Of a stretch of 64,000 nt of DNA, positions 24,418 to 33,143 are shown in pieces; position 1 is the stretch's first letter; every line of letters starts with the position of its first letter. Source of the stretch: Bacteroidota bacterium (GTDB lineage: Bacteria; Bacteroidota; Bacteroidia; 2-12-FULL-35-15); the NCBI GenBank assembly GCA_005772895.1, contig SXIH01000028.1, forward strand, positions 62,001 to 126,000, read 5' to 3'. The position numbers and the translations under genes are program-made. The notes below the pieces were generated by a model. It had not been told where the DNA came from, ran no database searches, and was given only the letters and a program-made list of their open reading frames with translations.

Positions 24418-26373
24418 ATGAAACTAAGTGTCATCATTGTTAACTATAACGTTCAACATTTTCTTGAACAATGTCTACATTCTGTGCGCAAAGCATCAAA
24501 GAGTGTTTCGACTGAAATTTTCGTAGTCGATAATAATTCTGTTGATGGCTCAGTGAACATGGTCAAGGAAAAATTTCCTGAAGTCCAACTCATCGAAAAC
24601 AAAAAAAATACAGGCTTTTCTTTTGCAAACAATCAAGCCATGCGCATTGCAAAAGGCGAATACTTTTTGCTATTAAACCCAGATACTGTTGTTGAAGAAG
24701 ATACATTTGAAAAAGTAATTGCCTTTATGGATTCACATCCTGATGCTGGCGGATTGGGCGTGAAGATGTTAGATGGTAAAGGAAATTTTTTACCTGAATC
24801 AAAACGTGGACTCCCTACTCCATCGGTTGCATTTTATAAGATCTTCGGATTCTCTCGACTTTTTCCAAAATCAAAAACCTTCGGAAAATACCATCTTGGC
24901 TTTTTAGACAAAGACAAAACACATGAAGTGGATATTCTTTCGGGCGCGTTTATGCTTATGAGAAAATCTGTTTTAGATAAAGTTGGTTTGCTGGATGAAA
25001 CTTTTTTTATGTACGGGGAAGATATTGATCTTTCGTATAGAATTATTTTAGGTGGTTACAAAAACTACTACTTCCCTGAAACCCGCATCATTCACTACAA
25101 AGGAGAAAGCACAAAAAAAAGTAGTGTGAACTATGTGTTTGTTTTTTACAAAGCCATGGTAATTTTTGCCAACAAACATTTTTCACAAAATAATGCCAAA
25201 CTTTTTTCTTTCCTAATTAACATTGCTATTTACTTAAGAGCAGGTGCTGCTATTTTCATCCGTTTTCTAAAATCAATTGCACTACCCGCTTTTGATTTTG
25301 CATTAATAATGGGTGGTTTGCTTTTAATAAAAGATTATTACGAAAAAAATATAAAATTTATTGAAGGAGGTTCGTATTCCGATACACTTACATCCATTGC
25401 ATTTCCCGCCTACATACTCATCTGGATGTTTACTGTTTATTTAAGTGGTGGATACGACAAACCCATTCGTTTATTCAGAGTTATCAGAGGAATTTTAGTT
25501 GGAACAGGGATTATTTTAATTGTATACTCATTATTACCGGAAGCCTACCGTTTTTCCCGGGCATTAATTATTTTGGGAATGGGCTGGGTTGTTCTATCGT
25601 ATTTAATTTCCCGATTAGCATTTCACTTAGCAGGATTCAAATCGTTTAGCCTGAACCCCGACAAAAGCAAACGTATTGCAATCATCGGTCAACAGGAAGA
25701 GTACGAACGTGTCAGCCGCTTACTAAAACAAACCAATATCAATACTAGTTTTTTAGTTTTTATTAGTGCTGATGAAAAAGAAAGTCACCATGCCGATTAT
25801 GTTGGCAACATTAATCAAATTGAAGAAGTAATTGAGATTTACAAAATCAGCGAAGTAATTTTTTGTTCCCGCGATATTTCTTCGCAAGGCATTATCGATT
25901 ACATGCACACTTTGGTTTCTGCCGATGTAGATTTTAAAATTGCTCCACCGGAAAGTTTGTCTATCATAGGAAGTAATTCAATTGATACAGCGGGCGATTT
26001 ATACATCATTGATGTAAACTCTATAGGAAAACCCAAAAACAAACGCAACAAACGTTTGTTTGATGTTTTGTCAGCTTTTTTAATGTTTATTCTTTCACCT
26101 CTTCTGATTTTAATTCAGGAAAACAAAATTGGGTTTCTGAAAAATATATTTTCTGTTTTATTCGGATATAAATCCTGGGTGGGTTATGGAACCGATAAAC
26201 ACGACCATTTACCAAAACTTCGGCCATCTGCACTTTCTCCTGCTGATGCAATTAAAAATTTCAATATAAATGCCGACACAAGAAATCGTTTGCATCTTGC
26301 CTATTCCAAAGATTATAAAATTGAGAACGATTTGAATATTGTTTGGAAGGGAATTAAGAAGTTAGGGAATTAA
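24418..26373 (+). CDS. GT2 glycosyltransferase fused to a membrane/nucleotide-binding C-terminal region
   Basis: A 651-residue two-part enzyme. Residues 1-270 are a rhamnosyltransferase-like GT2 domain: LSVIIVNYNVQHFLEQCLHS, VVDNNSVDGS, FLLLNPDTVV and FFMYGEDIDLSYRI. Membrane helices follow at about 275-300 and 320-400. From about residue 415 a Rossmann-like domain begins RIAIIGQQEEYERVSRLL, resembling the CoA-binding-like domain of polyprenyl-phosphate sugar transferases. The catalytic bacterial sugar-transferase domain is absent. It probably elongates a lipid-linked or surface glycan at the inner membrane. It stands apart from the glycan cluster at 33933-46178. Confidence 0.8.
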   Translation: MKLSVIIVNYNVQHFLEQCLHSVRKASKSVSTEIFVVDNNSVDGSVNMVKEKFPEVQLIENKKNTGFSFANNQAMRIAKGEYFLLLNPDTVVEEDTFEKVIAFMDSHPDAGGLGVKMLDGKGNFLPESKRGLPTPSVAFYKIFGFSRLFPKSKTFGKYHLGFLDKDKTHEVDILSGAFMLMRKSVLDKVGLLDETFFMYGEDIDLSYRIILGGYKNYYFPETRIIHYKGESTKKSSVNYVFVFYKAMVIFANKHFSQNNAKLFSFLINIAIYLRAGAAIFIRFLKSIALPAFDFALIMGGLLLIKDYYEKNIKFIEGGSYSDTLTSIAFPAYILIWMFTVYLSGGYDKPIRLFRVIRGILVGTGIILIVYSLLPEAYRFSRALIILGMGWVVLSYLISRLAFHLAGFKSFSLNPDKSKRIAIIGQQEEYERVSRLLKQTNINTSFLVFISADEKESHHADYVGNINQIEEVIEIYKISEVIFCSRDISSQGIIDYMHTLVSADVDFKIAPPESLSIIGSNSIDTAGDLYIIDVNSIGKPKNKRNKRLFDVLSAFLMFILSPLLILIQENKIGFLKNIFSVLFGYKSWVGYGTDKHDHLPKLRPSALSPADAIKNFNINADTRNRLHLAYSKDYKIENDLNIVWKGIKKLGN

Positions 26374-26385
26374 TATTTTTACAGA

Positions 26386-26899
26386 TTATTTTTTCACTGC
26401 TCTTGCTCTCAACAATATATTAAACAATTCCGCTGTAGCAACTGCATCACCTTCTGCTCTATGTCGGGCATTATTAGGAATACTCAACGCTTCACATAAA
26501 TTTCCCAAGCTGTATGACTTATGTCCTGGAATTAATTTTCTGCTCATTTGCACGGTACACAATTTTGGTCGTTCATAATGAAATCCCAAAGAAGCAAATT
26601 CATCTCGAATAAAATTATAATCAAAACTCACATTGTGTGCTACAAAAGTTTTGTTCTCGGTAAGCTCATGAATTTTTTTTTGCGACTTGATGAAATTTAG
26701 GTGCACCAATTACCATTTCGTTGGTAATGCCTGTAATGTTAGTATACAAAGGGGAAATGTAACATTCGGGGTCAATCAAAGTAGAAAATTTATCGACCAC
26801 AGTTAATCCATCGTGAATTAAAATACAGATTTCTGTAATTCGTCCATTGGGATAATTGAATTTACCTCCGCAGGTTTCTATGTCGATGATAGCGAACAT
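26386..26899 (-). pseudogene. DnaQ-like 3'-5' exonuclease gene interrupted by a +1 frameshift
   Basis: Two overlapping frames encode one DEDD exonuclease (epsilon/PolC type). The upstream frame (26666-26899) has AIIDIETCGGKFN, the ExoI motif, and ends ...FHQVAKKNS. The downstream frame (26386-26709) continues KKIHELTENKTFVAHNVSFDYNFI (ExoII) to NNARHRAEGDAVATAEL (ExoIII). The frames join at a run of nine As on the minus strand (plus-strand Ts 26673-26681). Eight As would restore one intact protein of about 170 residues. It may be a sequencing error, a recent mutation, or slippage at the A-run. All three Exo motifs are otherwise preserved. Confidence 0.85.
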
Positions 26900-26919
26900 T
26901 GATACGAAGATAAAAAAAT

Positions 26920-27035
26920 AACCGCAGAGGGCGCAAAGAAGGCGCAGAGGACAGGGAGAAATAGTTAATAAAAAATCCGCAAAGAAACTTATTCTCTGCG
27001 GACCTCTGCGGGTTTTCTCCTTTTTCTCTGCGGTT
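26920..27035. repeat. Long imperfect inverted repeat with AACCGCAGAG ends
   Basis: Terminal arms AACCGCAGAG (26920-26929) and CTCTGCGGTT (27026-27035) are exact inverted copies. Inside them are further partial copies (GGCGCAGAGG, ACCTCTGCGG). The right end touches the stop codon of the HTH-S24 gene. The 136-bp gap holds nothing else that I can see. Confidence 0.8.
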
Positions 27036-27793
27036 TATTTCCCCATCTCTACTCTGAATGATTGCAAGAAACGAATCATACTTTCTAAATTCAAGTCTTG
27101 TGGTTTAAATTCACCAATATTTAAGCTGCACACAAAACTCCACACTTCAATAATATTTTCGGATTTAACGGTATACGGAGTATATATCGGATTATCGGAA
27201 TGAAACTGAAATACATCGTTTGATTTTTTATCTTCACGATACAACCGTTTATAAACCACTCCATCTTCTTTGGTAAGGATGATATATGTTTGTCCTTCTT
27301 TAATTTCTTTCAATGTCTCCAAATATTTTCCCACTACAAATGTTCCATCTTTTAATGGCGGCATCGAATCTCCTTTGATGGAGAACGCACGGTGTTTTCC
27401 TACAATTTTGAATGGTAAATTCATAATTGGCAAGTCCTCAATAAATTCAGGATCGGCATAACCTGTTAAATAACCGGCTACCGCTTTTGCAGGAACGACT
27501 TCTACCATATCCTGATTTTGCCTGTCAACAATCACCGGAAACAGGATTCTGTTCTTCCCGATTTCCAACAAAGATTCGGGGTCGGTTTTTGCCAAATCTC
27601 CTCTCACCAAGGCATCAATCGCAATGTGAAAATGGTCGGCTATTTTGATCAAAAGATCATACGGAGGTTCGGCTCTTCCTTCTTCATAGGATCCTAACCG
27701 GGAACGAGAAATATCTAATTCATCCGCTAACTGAGTTTGAGATAGTTTTTTTAGTGCTCTCAAAACACTAATGTTTTTGGCTATTTTTGACAT
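27035..27793 (-). CDS. HTH-S24 LexA/CI-like self-cleaving transcriptional regulator
   Basis: A two-domain repressor. Residues 1-65 are an XRE/Cro-type helix-turn-helix (LSQTQLADELDISRSRLGSYEEG). The C-terminal half is an S24 peptidase fold with nucleophile Ser143 in FSIKGDSMPP and Lys182 in DGVVYKRLY. A likely self-cleavage site Ala106-Gly107 lies in KAVAGYLTGY. These spacings fit LexA-like autoproteolysis. Possible starts are GTG 27811, ATG 27802 and ATG 27793; a promoter -7 box covers 27811-27818, so 27793 is preferred. It is divergent from a Y-family polymerase gene, which recalls UmuDC. SOS control is inferred. Confidence 0.9.
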   Translation of the reverse strand: MSKIAKNISVLRALKKLSQTQLADELDISRSRLGSYEEGRAEPPYDLLIKIADHFHIAIDALVRGDLAKTDPESLLEIGKNRILFPVIVDRQNQDMVEVVPAKAVAGYLTGYADPEFIEDLPIMNLPFKIVGKHRAFSIKGDSMPPLKDGTFVVGKYLETLKEIKEGQTYIILTKEDGVVYKRLYREDKKSNDVFQFHSDNPIYTPYTVKSENIIEVWSFVCSLNIGEFKPQDLNLESMIRFLQSFRVEMGK

Positions 27794-27802
27794 TGCTAAC
27801 AT

Positions 27803-27845
27803 ATTTAGCACAAAAATACTAAATATATTTGCACATTTGCAAATG
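27803..27845 (-). promoter_or_regulatory. Promoter and putative operator of the HTH-S24 gene
   Basis: On the minus strand TTTG (27843-27840) is followed after 21 bases by TATTTTTG (27818-27811), a good Bacteroidota promoter. The -33 element lies in the perfect palindrome CATTTGCAAATG (27834-27845). The -7 element lies inside an inverted repeat with arms ATTTAGCA and TACTAAAT (27803-27824). The overlap of both boxes with symmetric sites suggests autorepression. The leader would be only a few bases. Confidence 0.65.
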
Positions 27846-27973
27846 AAAACTGAAAATTATTTTTTTATGTGATTTCTGATTTTTAACGTTTTCGAATCGG
27901 GGTGCTGTTTTCAAGAAAAAAAATAAACAACGCCATGGTTATTTAAATAATGAAACCATCCCGATTTTTAGAT

Positions 27974-28083
27974 TTCTCGACAAGCTCGAAATGACAACAA
28001 TAGGATACAATCATCGAGAGGCGCGGGGCAATTTCCGAAAAGCAATTGAAAGAGATTGTCTCGCTGCCTTCACAATGACGAAA
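27974..28083. repeat. Two adjoining palindromic repeat remnants
   Basis: First, TCTCGACAAGCTCGAAATGAC (27975-27995) with TCGA/TCGA arms, close to the CCCTGAGCGG repeat family in layout. Then GAGATTGTCTCGCTGCC and CACAATGACGAAAG (about 28049-28083), another element of the same style. They fill part of the 420-bp gap between the regulator and the polymerase gene. Confidence 0.55.
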
Positions 28084-28084
28084 G

Positions 28085-28205
28085 TTAATTAAGGTATTAA
28101 GTTAATTAGGGAAATGGGGTAATTAGGTTAAATAAGGAATTAGGGGATTACCCCCATTTAACCCTCCCGATAGCTATCGGGATAACCTATTTAACTTAAT
28201 CAACT
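28085..28205. repeat. AT-rich long hairpin repeat, copy 1
   Basis: Built of TTAATTAGG/CCTAATTAA-like units in opposite orientation. It shares 22 identical bases (starting TAAATAAGGAATTAGGGG, 28129-28150) with the copy at 58690-58711. A perfect 18-bp palindrome TCCCGATAGCTATCGGGA sits inside at 28165-28182. It ends eight bases before the polymerase ATG, so it probably lies in the leader of that gene. Confidence 0.75.
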
Positions 28206-28213
28206 ACCCAACA

Positions 28214-29482
28214 ATGAACCAAAACTCTCTCCATAACAAAACCGAATCCCGAGTATTATTTGTTGATATGAACAGTTTTTTTGCCAGCTGTGAACAACAA
28301 TCCAACTATTGGCTGCGTGGCCGACCGGTTGGTGTTTGTGTTTATACAGGAAAATTCGGTTGTGTGATAGCTCCTTCTATTGAAGCAAAAAAAAGAGGCG
28401 TAAAAACCGGAATGCGACTCAATGATGCCATAGCTGTTTGTCCGGATTTAGTTCCACTAGAAACCAATCCCGCACGTTATCGTGATTTTCATATAAAGAT
28501 TATGAAGGTTTTGAAAAAATATTCGGCCGATGTGATTCCAAAGAGTATTGATGAAGCCATTGTAAATCTCAACAATTATGAATTAGTCCATAAAGATGTA
28601 GTTGAAGTTGCAAAAAAAATTAAATACGATATTAAAAATGAAGTGGGCGACTGGCTGAAATGCTCTATTGGAATTGCACCCAATGCTTTTTTAGCAAAAT
28701 TGGCAAGTGATATTCAAAAACCGGATGGATTAACACTTATTACTCCCGAAAACATTGATGATGTTTTAAGTAAATTGCGATTAAAAGATTTACCAGGCAT
28801 TGCAAAAAATATGGCGGAACGTTTACAAAGAGCCAACATCAACAATCCTGTAGAATTGAGGCACACTTCACCCGAACGCTTGCGAATCATCTGCAAAGGA
28901 ATTGTAGGCGAATATTGGCATAGAAGATTGAATTTCGGAGAAGTGGATATGTATGATCGTACCGAATACAAAACCATGCAAGCAATGCGTCACTTATCAA
29001 TGGCACAACGCAAAGAAATTGAAAATATTGAATCCATTTTATTGTCGCTTTGCTTAACACTCGAAAAACGAATGGTGGAAGCTAATGTATTTTGCCGCAC
29101 AATTGGTTTTCATACAGGCTACGAAAATGGCTACAGCTATAACGACAATATCAATATGAGCATTCCTATGCAAGACGGAGTTGATATTTTGCAAGCTTTA
29201 AAAAAACGCATGAAACATTTTGAAGATATCAATAAATGTGAAAAGGTGATAAATGAAAATTCCACTTCGTTGAGCGTTTTTGTGGGCAATTTTGTAAATG
29301 AAAATGTGGTACAATACGGAATGTTTGAAGACAATAGCAGAAAAGATAAACTGCGTAAAACGGTATACGCATTAAAAGATAAATTCGGACTAAATAAGCT
29401 CATGCGGGGTGCCGAAATGAATGATGAAGGAGTTGTAAAAGATGTGATTGGTTTTGGCTCCGTTAAAGACTTGCATGCATAA
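28214..29482 (+). CDS. Y-family DNA polymerase (UmuC/DinB type)
   Basis: An error-prone translesion polymerase of 422 residues. The catalytic metal ligands are in LFVDMNSFFASCEQ and in IPKSIDEAIVNL. CVYTGKFGCVIAPSIEAKKRG and KCSIGIAPNAFLAKLASD follow the family pattern, then the helix-hairpin-helix LKDLPGIAKNMAERLQ and a little-finger domain. Length equals classical UmuC more than DinB, but the genes are hard to separate by motif alone, so no symbol is given. A UmuD-like S24 function may be supplied by the divergent HTH-S24 regulator. The start ATG follows an AT-rich repeat. Confidence 0.92.
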   Translation: MNQNSLHNKTESRVLFVDMNSFFASCEQQSNYWLRGRPVGVCVYTGKFGCVIAPSIEAKKRGVKTGMRLNDAIAVCPDLVPLETNPARYRDFHIKIMKVLKKYSADVIPKSIDEAIVNLNNYELVHKDVVEVAKKIKYDIKNEVGDWLKCSIGIAPNAFLAKLASDIQKPDGLTLITPENIDDVLSKLRLKDLPGIAKNMAERLQRANINNPVELRHTSPERLRIICKGIVGEYWHRRLNFGEVDMYDRTEYKTMQAMRHLSMAQRKEIENIESILLSLCLTLEKRMVEANVFCRTIGFHTGYENGYSYNDNINMSIPMQDGVDILQALKKRMKHFEDINKCEKVINENSTSLSVFVGNFVNENVVQYGMFEDNSRKDKLRKTVYALKDKFGLNKLMRGAEMNDEGVVKDVIGFGSVKDLHA

Positions 29483-29550
29483 TCTATAAAAAATGTTCCG
29501 GTACATTGCGTACCTACGGCACGCTAAAATTTTTAACATCGTATTATTCT

Positions 29551-29823
29551 ACCGATATTTTGTCCCTACGGGACATAATAAAATAAAAAAACGAAAAACA
29601 ATCTTCGCTAATGTTTTTTTTACATAACGGGCATATATATACCGATATTTTGTCCCTACGGGACATAAAAACGGAAATGGTTGTTGCCAATATTTTGTAC
29701 AGAATGGACACAAACAGAAATCTCCTGTAACCTAAAAACAACACACTTGTCCCATAGGGACAAAATATTGGTAGAAATCATCATCCAACACCAAACGCAA
29801 GTCCCGTAGGGACGATATATTCG
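29551..29823. repeat. Five-copy array of GTCCC-TAC-GGGAC hairpin repeats
   Basis: A 25-base unit ACCGATATTTTGTCCCTACG... recurs exactly at 29551-29575 and 29641-29665, degenerately at 29686-29710, and inverted at 29748-29772 and 29801-29823. Each well-preserved unit ends in a GTCCC/GGGAC hairpin. Three units point right and two left, making a large inverted arrangement. Spacing is irregular. The array fills most of the 440-bp gap between the polymerase and the M1 peptidase; no gene is supported there. A possible -7 box TATATTTA lies at 29884-29891. Confidence 0.85.
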
Positions 29824-29922
29824 TGTTATATTCCACCCAAATAGAACTAACAATTTCTTCCCTCCTATTTTCAAAAAATCTTCTATATTTACAATGGAAT
29901 TTACCGCACGACATTTATATAT

Positions 29923-32900
29923 ATGAAGAAGTTAATTTTTATAACACTAGCATTTTTCTCGTTCACCTTGGATTCATTTGCTCAGTTTCCCGAATCCAAT
30001 TTCCAAAGTAGCAGCAGTCAGTATTATTGGAAAAATCGTAAACCATACGAAGGATATTGGCAACAGGATGTACATTATAAAATAACTGCTACACTTGATG
30101 ATCAAACAGATATCATTGATGCAACAGAAGAACTTACTTATTATAACAACTCACCTGATGAACTTTCTTTTGTTTATTTCCACCTATACAACAATGCTCA
30201 AACAAAAGGTTCTTATTTAGAAGATCTTTATAAAAACAACGATATAAAAGTAAAGTTTGGCAAATATCAGGAACAAGGATTAGGAACTGTTGTTTCAAAA
30301 ATTACTGTAAATGGCGTTGATTTAAAAATGGAATTAGACAATACTGTTTTAAAAGTCTTCCTCCCTACTCCAATAAAATCAGGCGAAAGCATCACATTCA
30401 AATTAAATTTCAAAACTTATTTCGACAATGGTTCCATACGTAACCGTATGAAGATGTTTAATGCATTTGGTTACAAACATTATGATGTAGTTCATTGGTA
30501 TCCTCGCATTTCGGTTTACGACCGCAAAGCAGGTTGGGATACCGACCAACACATGGATCACGAATTTTATGGCGACTACGGAACATTTGATGTAGCATTT
30601 ACATTTCCCAATCATTATATTTTGGATGCAACAGGAATGTTGTTAAACAAAAAAGATGTAATGCCGGAAGATTTACGTGCAAAATTGGATATCAAAAATT
30701 TTGCAAAAAAACCTTGGAACGAAAAACCTTCTGTAATAATTGAGCCAAACGGAACAACAAAAACATGGATGTTTCATGCAGAGAATGTGCACGATTTTGC
30801 ATTAACTGCAGATCCGACATATCGTATCAGCGAAACAGAATGGAATGGAATAAAATGTATTGCATTGGTTCAAGAACCACATGCAATAGGCTGGCTAAAT
30901 GCGGCTGAATACACAGCAAAAATTATCAAAGTAAATTCCGAAGATTTTGGAATGTATGGATACAAAAAAATGATTGTTGCTGATGCACAAGACGGAATGG
31001 AATATCCGATGTTAACATTGTGCGGAGGTTTTGATCCTAACTATCGCGATTTGTTTGTGCATGAAATAAGTCACAACTGGTTTTTTGGAATGGTTGGTTC
31101 TAATGAAACATATCGTCCGTCATTAGATGAAGGGTTTACACAATTTATTACCAACTGGACTTACGAGCGCATTGATGGAAAAGAACGTATTGCCTATTTA
31201 CCAAAATCAAATTATGTAAAACGGTTTATCGAACCCGATTATGTCCGTAACAGTGAAGTTTATAACGGTTATATGAATTCTGCAGCAAAAGATGTAGAAA
31301 CATTTATGAGTTTACATGCTGATATGTATAATGGTGCTATCCGTCACGGTGGCGGCTATTCGCAAGTATACATGAAAACAGCAACTATGTTGTATAATCT
31401 TCAATATACATTAGGTGATTCACTATTCAAAGCAGCTATCAGCAATTATTTTAATGAATGGAAATTTGCTCATCCTTATGTAGAAGACTTTAGAAATTCT
31501 ATTATTCAATATACACATGTTGATTTGAACTGGTTTTTTGATGAATGGATGGAAACTTCAAAAACAATTGACTATGCTGTAAAATCTGTAAAGAAAGGCA
31601 AAGGAGAAGATGTATACAAAGTAACATTGGAGCGCAAAGGAATGCAGATGCCAATTGATTTTGCAATTGTTGGAAAAAACGACAGTGTATATTATTATCA
31701 CATTCCGAATACATGGTTTGTTAAACAAACAAAATCAAAAGTGTTGTCACGATGGATTGGATGGGACAATGTGCAAAAAACGTATACTGCCGAAGTAACC
31801 ATTCCTGGAGGAATAGCAAACGTAATTATTGATCCGAGTACACGGTTAGCAGACGTAAACATGCTCAACAACAATCAAAAATTTCCAATCAAATACCGCT
31901 TCGATTCAAAAATTTACAATCCATCCGATTGGACCCGTTATGAATTATTTGCTCGTCCGGATGTTTGGTACAACGGTTATGATGGATTGAAAGTAGGATT
32001 ACACATGAATGGAAATTACATGGCTTACAAACATATTTTTGATGCAAATGTTTGGTTCAATACCGGAATAGCTCAAAACTATTTGGATACTACTACAGAG
32101 AACAGCGCAAAAGATTTGTATGACAATGTGAGTTTCCGTATCAACTACAAAACAGCTACAGATAAATTCATGAAGGGTTCTTCTTTTTATTTTTCTGCAA
32201 AAGCATTGGATGGTTTAAATGCATATACGGTTGGCTTCGACAGGACAGATATCAAAGGAAAAAATAAAATATACTTGTTTTTTAAATCGATGTATCGAAA
32301 AGGATTGAATGACATTCCTTATTTATTAATGCCCAAAGAATGGGATCCGAACCAATTAAACAATAGCTTAAATGTTGGCTTAGATCATTCTTACAATTAT
32401 TCTGCAGGAACAGGGAACATAAACATTGGTTTACGCTCAACAGCTGTAATGAGTGATTTTGATTATCAATGTGCGAAAATCACAATGATAAATCGCACTA
32501 AACTTTGGAGATTACAATTGAACACAAGAGTATTTGGTCAGTTCGGAACAGCAAAAAACGGTGCTAAAGAATCGGCTTTATATCTTGCAGGTGCAAATCC
32601 GGAAGAGATGATGGATAATAAATATACCCGTTCACAAGGATTTTTTGATCCAACTTGGGCTGAGATTGGTGCAACTACAAATATTTTTCATCACGGAGGC
32701 GGATTAAATTTGAGAGGTTATGCCGGATATCTTGCTCCACAAGTACAAAGCGATGGCAGTATTGCATATACTTATAGAGGAAATACAGGTGCTGCAATAA
32801 ATGCTGAATTAGAATTCAGCGGTATAGTAAAAATTAAAAGACAAAATTGGTTAACTAAAACATTCAAACTAACCACGTACTTATTTGCAGATGCTGGAAT

Positions 32901-33123
32901 TATTAACTACAGCAAGGTAACTGATCCATTTATTAAAATGTCGGACTTGCGTGCAGATGCGGGAGTTGGCGCTACATTAACCATTAAAAAATTTGGTGCA
33001 TTACAAACAGTGAATCCTTTAACTATTCGCTTTGATATGCCATTTTTCTTAAATAAAATCCCAGCTACTGATAAAGATTTTTTCCAATATCGTTTTGTAA
33101 TTGGAGTTAACAGAGCTTTTTAA
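29923..33123 (+). CDS. Secreted M1 metallopeptidase with C-terminal outer-membrane barrel-like domain
   Basis: A 1066-residue protein. A signal peptide (FITLAFFSFTLDSFAQ) precedes an M1 aminopeptidase domain. The zinc site is HEISH at 380-384 with the third ligand Glu403 in SLDEGFTQF, exactly 18 residues on. GMEYPML replaces the GAMEN motif, as in related Bacteroidota enzymes. From about residue 655 the sequence turns into alternating amphipathic strands with GLNLRGYAGY (927-936), LFADAG (987-992) and a final strand ending in FVIGVNRAF. This resembles the Omp85/surface-antigen barrel with its RGY and FFDAG motifs and terminal Phe. That would make it a surface- or periplasm-tethered peptidase; the barrel is inferred. 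Confidence 0.85.
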   Translation: MKKLIFITLAFFSFTLDSFAQFPESNFQSSSSQYYWKNRKPYEGYWQQDVHYKITATLDDQTDIIDATEELTYYNNSPDELSFVYFHLYNNAQTKGSYLEDLYKNNDIKVKFGKYQEQGLGTVVSKITVNGVDLKMELDNTVLKVFLPTPIKSGESITFKLNFKTYFDNGSIRNRMKMFNAFGYKHYDVVHWYPRISVYDRKAGWDTDQHMDHEFYGDYGTFDVAFTFPNHYILDATGMLLNKKDVMPEDLRAKLDIKNFAKKPWNEKPSVIIEPNGTTKTWMFHAENVHDFALTADPTYRISETEWNGIKCIALVQEPHAIGWLNAAEYTAKIIKVNSEDFGMYGYKKMIVADAQDGMEYPMLTLCGGFDPNYRDLFVHEISHNWFFGMVGSNETYRPSLDEGFTQFITNWTYERIDGKERIAYLPKSNYVKRFIEPDYVRNSEVYNGYMNSAAKDVETFMSLHADMYNGAIRHGGGYSQVYMKTATMLYNLQYTLGDSLFKAAISNYFNEWKFAHPYVEDFRNSIIQYTHVDLNWFFDEWMETSKTIDYAVKSVKKGKGEDVYKVTLERKGMQMPIDFAIVGKNDSVYYYHIPNTWFVKQTKSKVLSRWIGWDNVQKTYTAEVTIPGGIANVIIDPSTRLADVNMLNNNQKFPIKYRFDSKIYNPSDWTRYELFARPDVWYNGYDGLKVGLHMNGNYMAYKHIFDANVWFNTGIAQNYLDTTTENSAKDLYDNVSFRINYKTATDKFMKGSSFYFSAKALDGLNAYTVGFDRTDIKGKNKIYLFFKSMYRKGLNDIPYLLMPKEWDPNQLNNSLNVGLDHSYNYSAGTGNINIGLRSTAVMSDFDYQCAKITMINRTKLWRLQLNTRVFGQFGTAKNGAKESALYLAGANPEEMMDNKYTRSQGFFDPTWAEIGATTNIFHHGGGLNLRGYAGYLAPQVQSDGSIAYTYRGNTGAAINAELEFSGIVKIKRQNWLTKTFKLTTYLFADAGIINYSKVTDPFIKMSDLRADAGVGATLTIKKFGALQTVNPLTIRFDMPFFLNKIPATDKDFFQYRFVIGVNRAF

Positions 33124-33143
33124 AAACAAATAAAAAAATAATT

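Noticed and set aside
29544-29744. Minus-strand frame with repeated MSRRDKISV segments
   Set aside because: The repeats are translations of the intergenic hairpin units at 29551 and 29641, the frame has no family features, and the gap is better explained as a repeat array.
29551-29823. CRISPR-like array
   Set aside because: Units occur in both orientations, spacing is irregular, one is degenerate and no cas gene is near.
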